Source of the DNA: Sphingomonas sp. Root241
Lineage (GTDB): Bacteria > Pseudomonadota > Alphaproteobacteria > Sphingomonadales > Sphingomonadaceae
DNA length: 64,000 bases
Direction of reading: 5' to 3'
Assembly (NCBI RefSeq): GCF_001428865.1
Contig: NZ_LMIV01000003.1
Coordinates: forward strand, 375,742-439,741
The translations under genes and the position numbers were made by a program. The notes under the pieces were generated by a model that was not told the DNA's origin, searched no databases, and was given only the letters and a program-made list of their open reading frames with translations. Positions 1-7,698 of the stretch are shown here, one piece after another (the first letter of the stretch is position 1; the number at the start of each line of letters is the position of its first letter).

Positions 1-2
1 TC

Positions 3-620
3 TCGCGCGGCGCCGACCTGCCGTTGCTCACGCGGATGATGATCGCGATCAGCTGGTTCCTGCAGAATTTCGGGCTGTACCTGCTGCTCGCAGTGGCGGC
101 GGGCGGACTGTTCGCGGCGCGCTGGATGCGCGTGCCCGCCAATCGATTGCGGTTGCACCGCATGTTCACCGAACGCCGCCCGTTCCGTCGCTTCAGCCGG
201 CAGATCAATGCCGCCCGCTTCGCCGGGAGCCTTGCGACCTTGGTGGGAAGCGCGGTGCCTTTGGTCGAGGCTCTCCACGCGGCGGCGGCCGTGACTCCCA
301 ATCGCTGGGTGCAGGAAAAGGCGCTGGGCGTCGCGCAACGGGTGCGTGAGGGCATTTCCCTGCGCGCGGCGATGCAGGAGGCGGGAGTGTTCCCGTCGAT
401 GCTGGTGGCGATCGTCGCGAGCGGCGAGTCGAGCGGCCGGCTCGCCCCGGCGCTGGGCCGCGCCGCGCACGAGCTCGAGCGCGAACTCGATACCTTGGTC
501 TCGACGCTCGTCGCACTGGTCGAGCCGCTGGTTCTGCTGGTGATGGGCGGGCTGGTGCTGCTGATGGTGCTCGCGATCCTGCTGCCGATCATTAACCTCA
601 ACAATCTCGTGACGCTCTGA
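3..620 (+). CDS. gspF: Type II secretion inner-membrane protein GspF, C-terminal part (5' end outside window)
   Basis: GspF is the polytopic inner-membrane platform protein of type II secretion; it contacts the GspE ATPase and helps assemble the pseudopilus. The reading frame is open to the window edge, so the gene is cut off on the left. About 205 residues are visible, against roughly 400 for a full GspF. They begin just before a membrane segment (WFLQNFGLYLLLAVAAGG), continue with the second T2SSF helical domain (LVGSAVPLVEAL, then VREGISLRAAMQ and VASGESSGRLAPAL), and end in the hydrophobic hairpin VLLVMGGLVLLMVLAILLP. An apparent start at 24 is a TTG inside the continuing frame and is not used. 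gspJ and gspK lie downstream but are separated from it by unrelated genes. Confidence 0.92.
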   Translation, partial: SRGADLPLLTRMMIAISWFLQNFGLYLLLAVAAGGLFAARWMRVPANRLRLHRMFTERRPFRRFSRQINAARFAGSLATLVGSAVPLVEALHAAAAVTPNRWVQEKALGVAQRVREGISLRAAMQEAGVFPSMLVAIVASGESSGRLAPALGRAAHELERELDTLVSTLVALVEPLVLLVMGGLVLLMVLAILLPIINLNNLVTL

Positions 621-733
621 CCCGATCGCCGCGGCTGTTCCGGTCCTCACAAATGGTTAATGCGGTTCTCCGTCTAATAGCGGAATTTCAAGGGGATAGC
701 CGGCAGGTTACGCCGGTTTGACCGGAGAAATTC

Positions 734-1180
734 ATGATCACGCAATTCCACACCGAGCATCGCGAGATCGTCGCGCTCGCCAATCGGCTCATCAGGATCA
801 TCGATCCTGACAATCCTCCTTCGATCGAGGCTCTGACCAAGATTCGCGTCGAACTGGCGGCGAGTTCCGATACGCATCTGGTTCGCGAGGCCAAGTTCGT
901 CGAGCGGACGCTGGGCATGCGGGACGATGTGATCGCGCAGGGAATCGGCAAGCGCTACAAAGCGGGGCTGATGGACCTGCAGCTTACCTTGGCGTCGCAT
1001 ACGGGCAGGTGGAACCCGGTTGCAATTCGAGCCGATTGGGCCGGTTACCGCTCGGCGGTCCGGGATCAGCTCGCATTGTCGATCGAACGGATCAAATGGG
1101 AGGAACGCGTGGTGTTTCCCTTGATCCAGCATCTCGAGCCGGGCGCGACTGAAACACGGCAGTTCGTCGAGTTCATCTGA
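734..1180 (+). CDS. Hemerythrin-like HHE-domain protein
   Basis: This 148-residue soluble protein looks like a hemerythrin HHE cation-binding domain, a four-helix bundle that binds a di-iron centre and in bacteria serves oxygen or NO sensing or iron handling. Candidate ligands are spaced as expected: H6 and H9 in FHTEH, H48 and E52 in THLVREAKF, H89 in ASHTGRW, and E123/E124 in KWEERVVFPL. The whole protein is this one domain, with no signal peptide or membrane segment. The start follows a purine-rich GGAG sequence (ccggagaaattcatg). It sits alone between gspF and the convergent gspN and has no evident functional tie to secretion. The exact ligand set is inferred. Confidence 0.75.
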   Translation: MITQFHTEHREIVALANRLIRIIDPDNPPSIEALTKIRVELAASSDTHLVREAKFVERTLGMRDDVIAQGIGKRYKAGLMDLQLTLASHTGRWNPVAIRADWAGYRSAVRDQLALSIERIKWEERVVFPLIQHLEPGATETRQFVEFI

Positions 1181-1213
1181 TCACCGGCCATGGTCGTAGC
1201 GCAAACGCGCGAC

Positions 1214-1915
1214 CTACATCTGCCCCTGGATCCGCGCGCCCGCCGGTAGCCCGAGGAACGGCATCATCGTGGCGCCATCGGGCGTGACCGACAGGTCGAC
1301 CGCGCCGCTTTCGGACAGTTCGAACGTCACCAGCGTCCGGCGACGCTGCGCCATCGGGGCGACGCGGATCAGCGATCGATTGCCGATATGCTCGGCAGTG
1401 AGGAACAGCGCGGGGATCGCCGATGCCGCGCCGGCGTTCTTGGGGCGGCAGCTCCCGGGATCGCTCGTCGCGTTACCGTTGATCATCCGGGCCCCGCCGC
1501 CGATCGCGATGCGCTCCATCTCGACCTGCATCACCAGGTCGCACGTGAAGGGGAGGTTGGGCTGGAGCGCCTGAAGCAAGGTGCCGTCGGCCGATCCGCT
1601 GACCTTGTCGAGCACCGTGCGCCCGCCAAAATGCGCCAGCACGCGTCCGCCCAAATCGGTGTTCGGGCCCGTCGCCTTCCAGTCGGCGGCGTACGCCAGG
1701 CTGGTCAGCGAGCGGAGCGGCGCCATCTGCCATTCGAACTTCGCGCCGCCCGCGACTCCGACTTCGCCATTCCATACCGTACCCGCCACGCCGGTGCGCC
1801 ACGGCCGGTTCTTGAGCACCGCGCTGGCAGGCAGAGTGACGATCAAGGCGAGCAGATACGCCCCTATGCCGATCGCGGCGAAGACGATAATACGCCGGCG
1901 TGCCACACCCCCCAT
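1214..1915 (-). CDS. gspN: Type II secretion system protein N (GspN)
   Basis: This 233-residue inner-membrane protein belongs to the T2SSN family, an accessory part of some type II secretion systems. It has one N-terminal membrane segment (residues about 9-27, IIVFAAIGIGAYLLALIVT), followed at once by the family pattern LPASAV and later GTVWNGEVG and FEWQMAPL, leading into a periplasmic beta-rich domain. A longer frame opens at 2017, but ATG 1915 is preferred. It puts the charged MGGVARRR directly before the membrane helix and avoids deep overlap with the divergent gene starting at 1930. It is transcribed against gspF, gspJ and gspK. Confidence 0.85.
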   Translation of the reverse strand: MGGVARRRIIVFAAIGIGAYLLALIVTLPASAVLKNRPWRTGVAGTVWNGEVGVAGGAKFEWQMAPLRSLTSLAYAADWKATGPNTDLGGRVLAHFGGRTVLDKVSGSADGTLLQALQPNLPFTCDLVMQVEMERIAIGGGARMINGNATSDPGSCRPKNAGAASAIPALFLTAEHIGNRSLIRVAPMAQRRRTLVTFELSESGAVDLSVTPDGATMMPFLGLPAGARIQGQM

Positions 1916-1929
1916 ATCCGGAGTCGGCA

Positions 1930-2973
1930 ATGGACCGGCGGTCCCTGCTGAGGTTGCTGCAATCAGGCCTGGTCGCGTCAGCGGCATCGGTCGTGCTTCC
2001 CTCGCATGCTCTTGCAACAGCCGAGAAGAAGGACAAGCGCCCTGTCGCCCTGCTGGTGCCGCTCACGGGACCGCGAGCGCGGCTGGGCCTTAGCATGCGG
2101 CAGGCGGCGTTGCTCGCGGAAAACAGCCAATATGTCCTGACCTTCGACACCGGCGGAACCGCCGCGGGAGCGGCCGCCGCGGTGGGGCAGGCGCTGCGCC
2201 AGAAGCCTGCCTTGATCCTGGGCCCGCTCTCCGCCGAGGAAGTTCCGGCGGTGAGCAGCAGCGTGGCGGGCCGCCTGCCGATCATCGCGTTCAGCAACGA
2301 TGCGGTGCTGCGCGCGCCGGGAACCTATATCTTCGGGATTACCGCGCGGCAGTTGACCAGCGCGATCCTGCGCTACGCCCGCTCGCGCGGCGTCAAGAAT
2401 GTGGCGGTAATCGACGACGGCACGCCGTGGAGCGCCGCGGCTTCGCTGGCCGCGGGACAGATGGAAGGGGAACTCGGACTTCGCCTGCGCGTGCTCGAAG
2501 TGAAGGCGGGGCAGCCGCTGCCGGCGGCGGGTGACGCGCCTGATGCGGTGTTGCTGCCCGGAAGCGGCCCGGCAGTGCTCGCGGCTGCGCGCGGTCTCAA
2601 GGATACAGGCATCCAGCTGCTCGGCACGCTGCAGGGGATCGACAACCGGCCCGAGGCGCTGGAAGCGCTCGACGGCGCGTGGATCGCCAGCCCGGATCCG
2701 GCGGCGTTCGGCACTTTCGCGAGCGAGTTCGCGGCGCGCAACGGCGGCGATGCCGGCACGATCACCGCGCTCGCTTACGACGCTGCGGGGATCGCCAATG
2801 CATTGCGCAATTCCAATACGCTGAACGCCGCGGGGCTGCTCGACAGCAAGGGCTTCCGCTGCGTGACCGGGCCGGTGCGCTTCCGCACCGATGGATCGGT
2901 GGCGCGCGATTTCGCAATTCTCGTGGCGCGTCCGCACGGCTACGAACCGGTGGCGGTGAGCTCGGGGTCGTGA
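1930..2973 (+). CDS. Periplasmic ligand-binding (type 1 PBP / LppC-like) protein with twin-arginine-like signal
   Basis: This 347-residue exported protein resembles type 1 periplasmic binding proteins (Peripla_BP_6, branched-chain amino acid binding or penicillin-binding-protein-activator type). Residues 1-28 form a signal peptide with an RR pair (MDRRSLLRLLQSG) ending near SHALA. The mature part opens with VALLVPLTGPRARLG, the usual first strand and loop of the family, and continues with ALILGPLSAEEVPAV and PIIAFSNDA. The ligand cannot be read from sequence. No permease or ATPase is adjacent, so it is probably not a classical ABC importer subunit. Its stop overlaps the gspJ start by four bases (GTGA), so it is cotranscribed with gspJK and may serve the secretion apparatus. 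Confidence 0.7.
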   Translation: MDRRSLLRLLQSGLVASAASVVLPSHALATAEKKDKRPVALLVPLTGPRARLGLSMRQAALLAENSQYVLTFDTGGTAAGAAAAVGQALRQKPALILGPLSAEEVPAVSSSVAGRLPIIAFSNDAVLRAPGTYIFGITARQLTSAILRYARSRGVKNVAVIDDGTPWSAAASLAAGQMEGELGLRLRVLEVKAGQPLPAAGDAPDAVLLPGSGPAVLAAARGLKDTGIQLLGTLQGIDNRPEALEALDGAWIASPDPAAFGTFASEFAARNGGDAGTITALAYDAAGIANALRNSNTLNAAGLLDSKGFRCVTGPVRFRTDGSVARDFAILVARPHGYEPVAVSSGS

Positions 2974-3536
2974 ACCCCTTTTGCGGGACGCCGCACCGAC
3001 CTTCTGACAAAGACTCCGGCTTCACTCTGATCGAGTTGATGATCTCGCTTGGGCTGTTCGCACTGATCGCGGTCGCCGGGTTGGCGCTGGTCGAAGGCAT
3101 CATCAACGTGCAGGGGCGTACCGAGAAGCGGTTCGATCGGCTCGCCGATCTCCAGCGGACGATGTTCGTCGTCTCCAGCGATGTCGAGCAGATCGCGGAC
3201 GGGCCGATCTCCGGAGGCGGCGCCAACCTCTCCTTCACGCGCTCCGCGCCCGGCATGGGCGGCGCTGCGGTGCCGCTGCGTTATGGCGTTGTCGGCGGGG
3301 CGCTGGTCCGCAGCGTCGGCCCTGCGCCGCAGCTCGTGCTCGCCGGTGTGGCGAATGCGCGCTGGCGCTTCTGGGACGGAGGCTGGGTCGATCGCTGGCC
3401 GGCCAACGACGCAAGCAAGGATCGCTGGCCGCGTGCGGTGGCGCTGGAGATGCAGGTGGCGGGTCCCGGCGGCACGCCCGGATCGCTGCGGCGCGTAGTC
3501 GCGCTGCCGGTGCGGCCCGAGGTGCCGAAGCAATGA
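2970..3536 (+). CDS. gspJ: Type II secretion minor pseudopilin GspJ
   Basis: GspJ is a minor pseudopilin at the tip complex of the type II secretion pseudopilus, together with GspI and GspK. The 188-residue product has a prepilin leader cut by the prepilin peptidase between G17 and F18 (DSG/FTLIELMISLGLFALI), with the conserved Glu at mature position 5. A hydrophobic helix follows, then a soluble domain containing RWRFWDGGWVDRWP, typical of GspJ. The chosen GTG at 2970 overlaps the stop of the previous gene. A longer frame starting at 2679 runs inside that gene and is not used. The gene end overlaps the start of gspK by four bases. Confidence 0.9.
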   Translation: MNPFCGTPHRPSDKDSGFTLIELMISLGLFALIAVAGLALVEGIINVQGRTEKRFDRLADLQRTMFVVSSDVEQIADGPISGGGANLSFTRSAPGMGGAAVPLRYGVVGGALVRSVGPAPQLVLAGVANARWRFWDGGWVDRWPANDASKDRWPRAVALEMQVAGPGGTPGSLRRVVALPVRPEVPKQ

Positions 3537-4405
3537 GGCCGCGCGAAAACGAAGAGGGGATGATCCTCGTCAACGTGCTGATGTTCGTCGCGATCGCCGC
3601 CGGCCTTGTCCTGCTGATGATCAATCGCGAGGAGCTCGCGCTCGACCGAGGCCTGCGCACCCGCGAGGCGGCGCGGGCCTTGGCAGTCGTGCGCGGCGGC
3701 GAGCTCTCGGCAGTGGTGGCATTGCGCCGCGATGCCGAGCAGGCACCGGAGGTCGATCATGTCGGCGAGCCCTGGGCGAAGCTCTCGGAGAACGGCGCGC
3801 CGATCGAGGGCGGCAGCTTCGATCTCGCGATCGCCGATGCCGAGGGGCGTTTCAACATCAATTCGGTGCGCACTGGCGAGGTCGCTTCGACGATCCTGTT
3901 CCAGACGATCGGCAATGAAGTGGGCCTGAAGCCCGAGCAGATCGTCGCCGCGATCGAATATGTGCGGTTGAAGGGGCCGGTCACCGATCTCAGGCCGCTG
4001 CGGCTCGCGGGTGTCGAGCCCAAGGTGGCGGACCGGCTGGAGAAGCTGGTGACTGCCCTGCCGGGAACCACCACGCTCAACCTCAACGCGGCAGATCAGG
4101 AGATGCTCGCCTTGCTGTTCCGCGATCCGCTGATCGCGCAGCGGCTGGTCGCGATACGGGATCGCCAGGGTTTCCTCACCGCCAAGGATCTGGCCGACCA
4201 GAATGTCTCGCTGCCCTGGGGCACCTCGTTCCGCTCGAACACGTTCTGGGTACGCACCCGCGCGACAATCGGGAGCACGAGCCAGCAGGCAGCGACCCTG
4301 ATCCAGCGACGGCGGACACCGGACGGCGCGGTCGAAGTCGTGCCCGTCGAACGCTGGCGCAACGCCGCGGTGCCGCCGGGCGCACCGGCGCTGGCGAAAG
4401 GCTAA
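3533..4405 (+). CDS. gspK: Type II secretion minor pseudopilin GspK
   Basis: GspK caps the pseudopilus tip with GspI and GspJ. The 290-residue protein has a short leader cut after G9 (EEG/MILVNVLMFVAI). Mature position 5 is Asn instead of Glu, and lack of Glu5 is characteristic of GspK. The GRFNINSV motif, the DLRPL segment and the helix-hairpin-like region (TTLNLNAADQEML) all fit the family. Its start overlaps gspJ (ATGA). Its stop codon overlaps the stop codon of the convergent histidine kinase gene (CTAA at 4402-4405), so there is no room for a dedicated terminator between them. Confidence 0.9.
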   Translation: MRPRENEEGMILVNVLMFVAIAAGLVLLMINREELALDRGLRTREAARALAVVRGGELSAVVALRRDAEQAPEVDHVGEPWAKLSENGAPIEGGSFDLAIADAEGRFNINSVRTGEVASTILFQTIGNEVGLKPEQIVAAIEYVRLKGPVTDLRPLRLAGVEPKVADRLEKLVTALPGTTTLNLNAADQEMLALLFRDPLIAQRLVAIRDRQGFLTAKDLADQNVSLPWGTSFRSNTFWVRTRATIGSTSQQAATLIQRRRTPDGAVEVVPVERWRNAAVPPGAPALAKG

Positions 4406-5724
4406 AGCACGATCCGGAACAGCGCGCCGCCGTCCGGCGCGTCGGTGACGTCGATCGCGCCGCCATGCGCGATCACGATCTGGCGGGCGAGGTTGAGACC
4501 GACGCCGGTGCCCGCGGCGCGCGTGGTGAAGAAGGGCAGGAATACATCCTGCCGCAGGCTCTCGGGAACGCCGGGGCCGTTGTCTTCGACTTCGATCACC
4601 GTAGCCTTGCTGTCACCGGACAGGCGCAGCGCCAGTCGCGGCTGATCGACCGCGTGCATCGCCTGTGCGGCATTCTGCATCAGGTTGATCACTACCTGCG
4701 CGAGCAGATCGGGATCGGCGTCGAGCGTGAGACCGTCAGGCACGATTTCGACCGCGAGCGGCACTTCCGGCGCCTTTGCCGCGAAGATCCGGGCGAGTTC
4801 GTCCGCCCAGGGGCGCGCCGCGAAGGTCTGGCGCTTGATCTGGGGTGTCTGCGCCACTGCGCGATAGGCTTCGATGAAGTTGCTCAACCCCTGCGCGCGG
4901 CGGGCCAGCGTTTCGACCGCGGCGCGCGCATCGCCCACGCGAGGGTCGGCTGAGAGATCGGGATCGCCGAGCAGATCGGCGGCAGTCGACGCGAGCGAGG
5001 TCACCGGCGTCAACGAATTGAGGATCTCGTGGGTCAGCACGCGGACGAGATCGGTCTGCGCCGCCATCTCGACGGCGTCGAGCGTCCCCTGGATCGGCTG
5101 GACGCTGATCGCGCGGGTGCGCTGGCCGAGCCGTTCGAGTGTCGCCGCGCGCACCAGCATCCGCTGCGGTCGTCCGGCGATATTGAGTATCAATAGCTCT
5201 TCGCCTTGCGAGCCGTTCGCAAGGCGCCGGGCGAAAGTGGCGCCATAGCTGGCGAAGTCCTCGGGCAGCGTGCCGTGCTCGCCGGCGAACAGTCGCCGCG
5301 CCGCCTTGTTGGCGAGCGTTACATGACCACCGGCGCTCACCGTCAACACTGCCACCGGCATGTCGTCGACCAGGGCATCGAGATAACGCAACTCGCCCGC
5401 GACGCGGTCCTGATCGGCCCGGAAACGACCCAGCACTTCGTTGAGCGATGCCCCGAGTTCGCCGAAGCCGGCACCGCCCTGTGTGTCGAACTGGAGCGCG
5501 GTATCGCCGAACTTGATCGCTTCGAGGAAGCGCGCGACCGTCCGATTGGTGCGCGTGACGTGCCGCCACAGTCCTGCGAAGGTCGCCGCGGCGATTGCGA
5601 GCGCGACGATCCGCGCCGCGCCCAGGCCTGGGGTCGCGAACGCGGCGATGCACGCCAGCAGCGCCGTCACCAGCGCCCCGATCCAGGCGATCAGCCCGAT
5701 CGTGAAGCGCCGGTCAAAGCCCAT
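4402..5724 (-). CDS. Membrane sensor histidine kinase of the sigma-54 two-component pair
   Basis: This 440-residue kinase has two membrane helices (about 8-28 and 35-52) joined by only a few residues, so it has no periplasmic sensor domain. A linker and a PAS-like region (about 110-215) follow. The HisKA box contains H232 in LTHEILNSLTPVTSLA, a form seen in kinases that pair with NtrC-type regulators. The ATP site shows N351 (VINLMQNAAQAM), DNGPG at 381-385 and GTGVGL at 405-410. ATG 5724 lies 11 bases inside the upstream regulator gene, implying translational coupling; the longer frame to 5946 overlaps that gene and is rejected. The likely stimulus is membrane stress or a cytoplasmic signal, which is inferred only from the missing sensor domain. 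Confidence 0.9.
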   Translation of the reverse strand: MGFDRRFTIGLIAWIGALVTALLACIAAFATPGLGAARIVALAIAAATFAGLWRHVTRTNRTVARFLEAIKFGDTALQFDTQGGAGFGELGASLNEVLGRFRADQDRVAGELRYLDALVDDMPVAVLTVSAGGHVTLANKAARRLFAGEHGTLPEDFASYGATFARRLANGSQGEELLILNIAGRPQRMLVRAATLERLGQRTRAISVQPIQGTLDAVEMAAQTDLVRVLTHEILNSLTPVTSLASTAADLLGDPDLSADPRVGDARAAVETLARRAQGLSNFIEAYRAVAQTPQIKRQTFAARPWADELARIFAAKAPEVPLAVEIVPDGLTLDADPDLLAQVVINLMQNAAQAMHAVDQPRLALRLSGDSKATVIEVEDNGPGVPESLRQDVFLPFFTTRAAGTGVGLNLARQIVIAHGGAIDVTDAPDGGALFRIVL

Positions 5725-7108
5725 GCTTCTCCATTCGCCGATAGAGCGCGGCGCGTGACAGTCCCAGCTCGTGCGCGGCGAGCGAGATGTTGTAGCCGTG
5801 CTTCTTGAGCGCCTCTTCCACGAGCCGGCGCTCGACGCGTTCGAGGTTGAGATCGTCCGCCGGCCGGGGCGCGACGATCGCCGAGGGGGCGATCCGCTGG
5901 GCGCCGGAGACCAGCGCGAAATCCTCGGGCTCCAGCGGCACGTCACGCGCCAGGATCACCGCGCGTTCGAGCGCATGCCGCAGCGCGCGAACGTTCCCCG
6001 GCCAGTCATGGCTCAGCAACGCGGTGCGCGCCGCCGCGCTCAACTGAGGATGAGGGCGGCCGTAGCGCTTTGCATAATGATCGATAAAATGCTCGATCAG
6101 CTCGGGCACGTCCTCGAGACGCTCGCGCAGCGGCGGCAGGTCGATCTCGACGGTGTTGAGCCGGAACAGCAGATCCTGCCGGAAATGGCTCTCGTCGCGC
6201 AGCTTTTCGGGCGGCAAATTGGTCGCGGCGATCACGCGGATATTCACCGGCACCGGCTTGTTGGCGCCGACTGGGGTGACCTGGCGCTGCTCGAGCACAG
6301 TCAGCAATTTGGGCTGGAGCCGCAGCGGCAGATTGCCGATCTCGTCGAGGAACAGGGTTCCGCCATCCGCCGCCTGGATGCGCCCGACGCGATCGGCGCG
6401 CGCATCGGTGAAGGCGCCCTTCACATGGCCGAACAGCTCGGAATCGATCAGGTCTTCGGAGACCGCGCCGAGATCGACCGTCAGCATCACTTCGTTCGCG
6501 CGCAGCGACTGGCGGTGGAGCTCGCGTGCGACCAGTTCCTTGCCGGTGCCGTTCTCGCCGAGCACGAGGACATTGGCGTCGGTCGGTCCCGCGCGGGAGA
6601 TGAGCGAGTGCACCCGCGCCATTGCCGGCGACTGGCCGAGCAGCGCCGAGCCCGCGACCACCGATGAAGCCGGGGCCGGCGCCGCTCCGCCGGCCACCGC
6701 AGCCTTGCGCGATCGCCGCAGCGAGGCCGCGGTGCGCACCGTCGCGAGCAATTTGTCGTTGGACCAGGGCTTGGAGACGAAATCGGTCGCGCCGCGCTTC
6801 ATCGCCGCCACCGCGACCTGCACCCCGGCATGCGCAGTGATCATCACCACCACCATCTCGGGATCCATGCCGAGCAGCTTTTCGAGCCAAGCCAGGCCTT
6901 CGGCCGCGTCGGTCGCGCCGCGCGCGAAATTGGCGTCGAGCAGCACCGCGTCGGGCGTGCGCGCCTGGATGAGCGGAAACGCCTCGTCGGGACTGCGTAC
7001 CGTGGCGACGTCGCTGAACAGCCGGCGCAGCAACAGCCGCGACGCCATCAGGATGTCGTCGTCGTCGTCGATCACGACGCAATAATCGAATTCGGGCCCG
7101 CTCCCCAT
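5714..7108 (-). CDS. NtrC-family sigma-54-dependent response regulator
   Basis: This 464-residue activator has three domains. The receiver (about 8-130) has an acidic cluster, phosphoacceptor D58 in VLLDANF, T91 and K113. The AAA+ sigma-54 domain (about 155-395) has Walker A GENGTGK at 184-190 and Walker B TLFLDE at 251-256. A Fis-type helix-turn-helix occupies 425-464. The sigma-54-contacting loop, normally GAFTGA, reads GAFTDA at 231-236. ATG 7108 is preferred over GTG 7117 because GGGAG lies about eight bases upstream of it. The kinase gene overlaps its 3' end. The divergent efflux operon carries a consensus sigma-54 promoter and a dyad, so that operon is the likely target. Confidence 0.93.
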   Translation of the reverse strand: MGSGPEFDYCVVIDDDDDILMASRLLLRRLFSDVATVRSPDEAFPLIQARTPDAVLLDANFARGATDAAEGLAWLEKLLGMDPEMVVVMITAHAGVQVAVAAMKRGATDFVSKPWSNDKLLATVRTAASLRRSRKAAVAGGAAPAPASSVVAGSALLGQSPAMARVHSLISRAGPTDANVLVLGENGTGKELVARELHRQSLRANEVMLTVDLGAVSEDLIDSELFGHVKGAFTDARADRVGRIQAADGGTLFLDEIGNLPLRLQPKLLTVLEQRQVTPVGANKPVPVNIRVIAATNLPPEKLRDESHFRQDLLFRLNTVEIDLPPLRERLEDVPELIEHFIDHYAKRYGRPHPQLSAAARTALLSHDWPGNVRALRHALERAVILARDVPLEPEDFALVSGAQRIAPSAIVAPRPADDLNLERVERRLVEEALKKHGYNISLAAHELGLSRAALYRRMEKHGL

Positions 7109-7148
7109 GCCGTCCACTCCCGTACAGCGGCTGTTCGTTACCGGACAA

Positions 7149-7163
7149 TCAATTTGCGTGCCA
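7149..7163 (-). promoter_or_regulatory. Possible weak sigma-54 promoter for the regulator-kinase genes
   Basis: On the minus strand the -24 part reads TGGCACG (7163-7157), followed after four bases by TTGAT. The GG-to-GA spacing of ten is correct, but the -12 element has GA where GC is expected. The predicted transcript start would be near 7137, about 30 bases before the regulator ATG. It may mean autoregulation, or it may be chance. Confidence 0.35.
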
Positions 7164-7188
7164 AAGATCGGTTTCGAGATCCCAAAGC

Positions 7189-7295
7189 GTCACCCCCGCG
7201 AAAGCGTAGGGCCCATCTCCCGGACGAGCCACATGCAATTCCCGCAGTGATTGAGGCAGTTGCGGGAGATGGGCCCCCGCTTTCACGGGGGTGAC
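7189..7295. repeat. Palindromic repeat element, copy 1
   Basis: Two imperfect inverted arms, GTCACCCCCGCGAAAGCG with GGGCCCATCTCCCG on the left and CGGGAGATGGGCCC with CGCTTTCACGGGGGTGAC on the right, enclose about 40 bases. A close copy lies at 56832-56940, so this is a dispersed repeat and not a local terminator. No transposase is nearby. Confidence 0.8.
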
Positions 7296-7304
7296 GAAAG
7301 AAAC

Positions 7305-7319
7305 TGGCACGGCTCCTGC
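7305..7319 (+). promoter_or_regulatory. Secondary sigma-54-like site
   Basis: TGGCACG, four bases, then CTGCT, with exact GG-N10-GC spacing. It differs from consensus only in the first base of the -12 element. It lies about 310 bp upstream of the main promoter, immediately after the repeat element, and would give a leader of about 370 nt. Confidence 0.4.
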
Positions 7320-7532
7320 TCATGCTTCTGCCGACGATGTCGAGCGGGGATCAAGCGTGTGTCTGGGAAACCTTCCGGAAAATTGGCGGGAAACGCCGTG
7401 CTGCTGGCCGTGCTCCTCTGCGCCATGCTCGCATTTGGCGGCAGACCGCAGGCCGCGCTCGACATCGCGGTGCGCGAGCAAAGCGGGCACGCCCTTCTCC
7501 GGCTCGGCTTCGCATCGATCAGCTTGGCGTTC

Positions 7533-7558
7533 GATTTCGGACAGAAGTGTCCGAATTC
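7533..7558. promoter_or_regulatory. Dyad, probable enhancer site for the sigma-54 activator
   Basis: GATTTCGGACA and TGTCCGAATTC form an inverted repeat with ten of eleven positions matching and a four-base spacer. It is centred about 98 bp upstream of the start predicted from the sigma-54 promoter at 7618-7633. That is a normal distance for an NtrC-type upstream activating sequence. Binding by the adjacent regulator is inferred. Confidence 0.6.
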
Positions 7559-7617
7559 GAACGCTTGTGCGGGTGCGATCCTGTGATCAATCTCGCAACC
7601 TGCCTCCGCACCCGGCT

Positions 7618-7633
7618 TGGCACGGGGGTTGCT
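7618..7633 (+). promoter_or_regulatory. Consensus sigma-54 promoter of the efflux operon
   Basis: TGGCACG, four G residues, then TTGCT: every consensus base of the -24 and -12 elements is present, with GG-N10-GC spacing. The predicted start is near 7644, downstream of the first in-frame ATG at 7639. This supports the later ATG at 7699 as the real start of the membrane fusion protein. Confidence 0.8.
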
Positions 7634-7698
7634 AAGTCATGACCATGGGTGTCGTTCGGATGCAGAAAAGTGGAGACCGCCCGATCGCAGGGGACGGG

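Larger units (their letters stand above)
7109..7698. other. Divergent control region between regulator and efflux operon
   Basis: This stretch of about 590 bp has no convincing gene. It contains a palindromic repeat element (7189-7295), a dyad at 7533-7558, a consensus sigma-54 promoter at 7618-7633 and two weaker TGGCACG-type sites (7149-7163 minus, 7305-7319 plus). Small open frames on both strands overlap these elements and show no recognisable protein. Confidence 0.7.

Noticed and set aside
7251..7642. Several short frames in the efflux control region
   Set aside because: They overlap the dyad, the promoter sites and the repeat, and none has a recognisable product.
7639..7698. Earlier start (ATG 7639) for the membrane fusion protein
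   Set aside because: It would lie upstream of the transcript start predicted from the sigma-54 promoter, and it lacks the AGGGGA site seen before ATG 7699.
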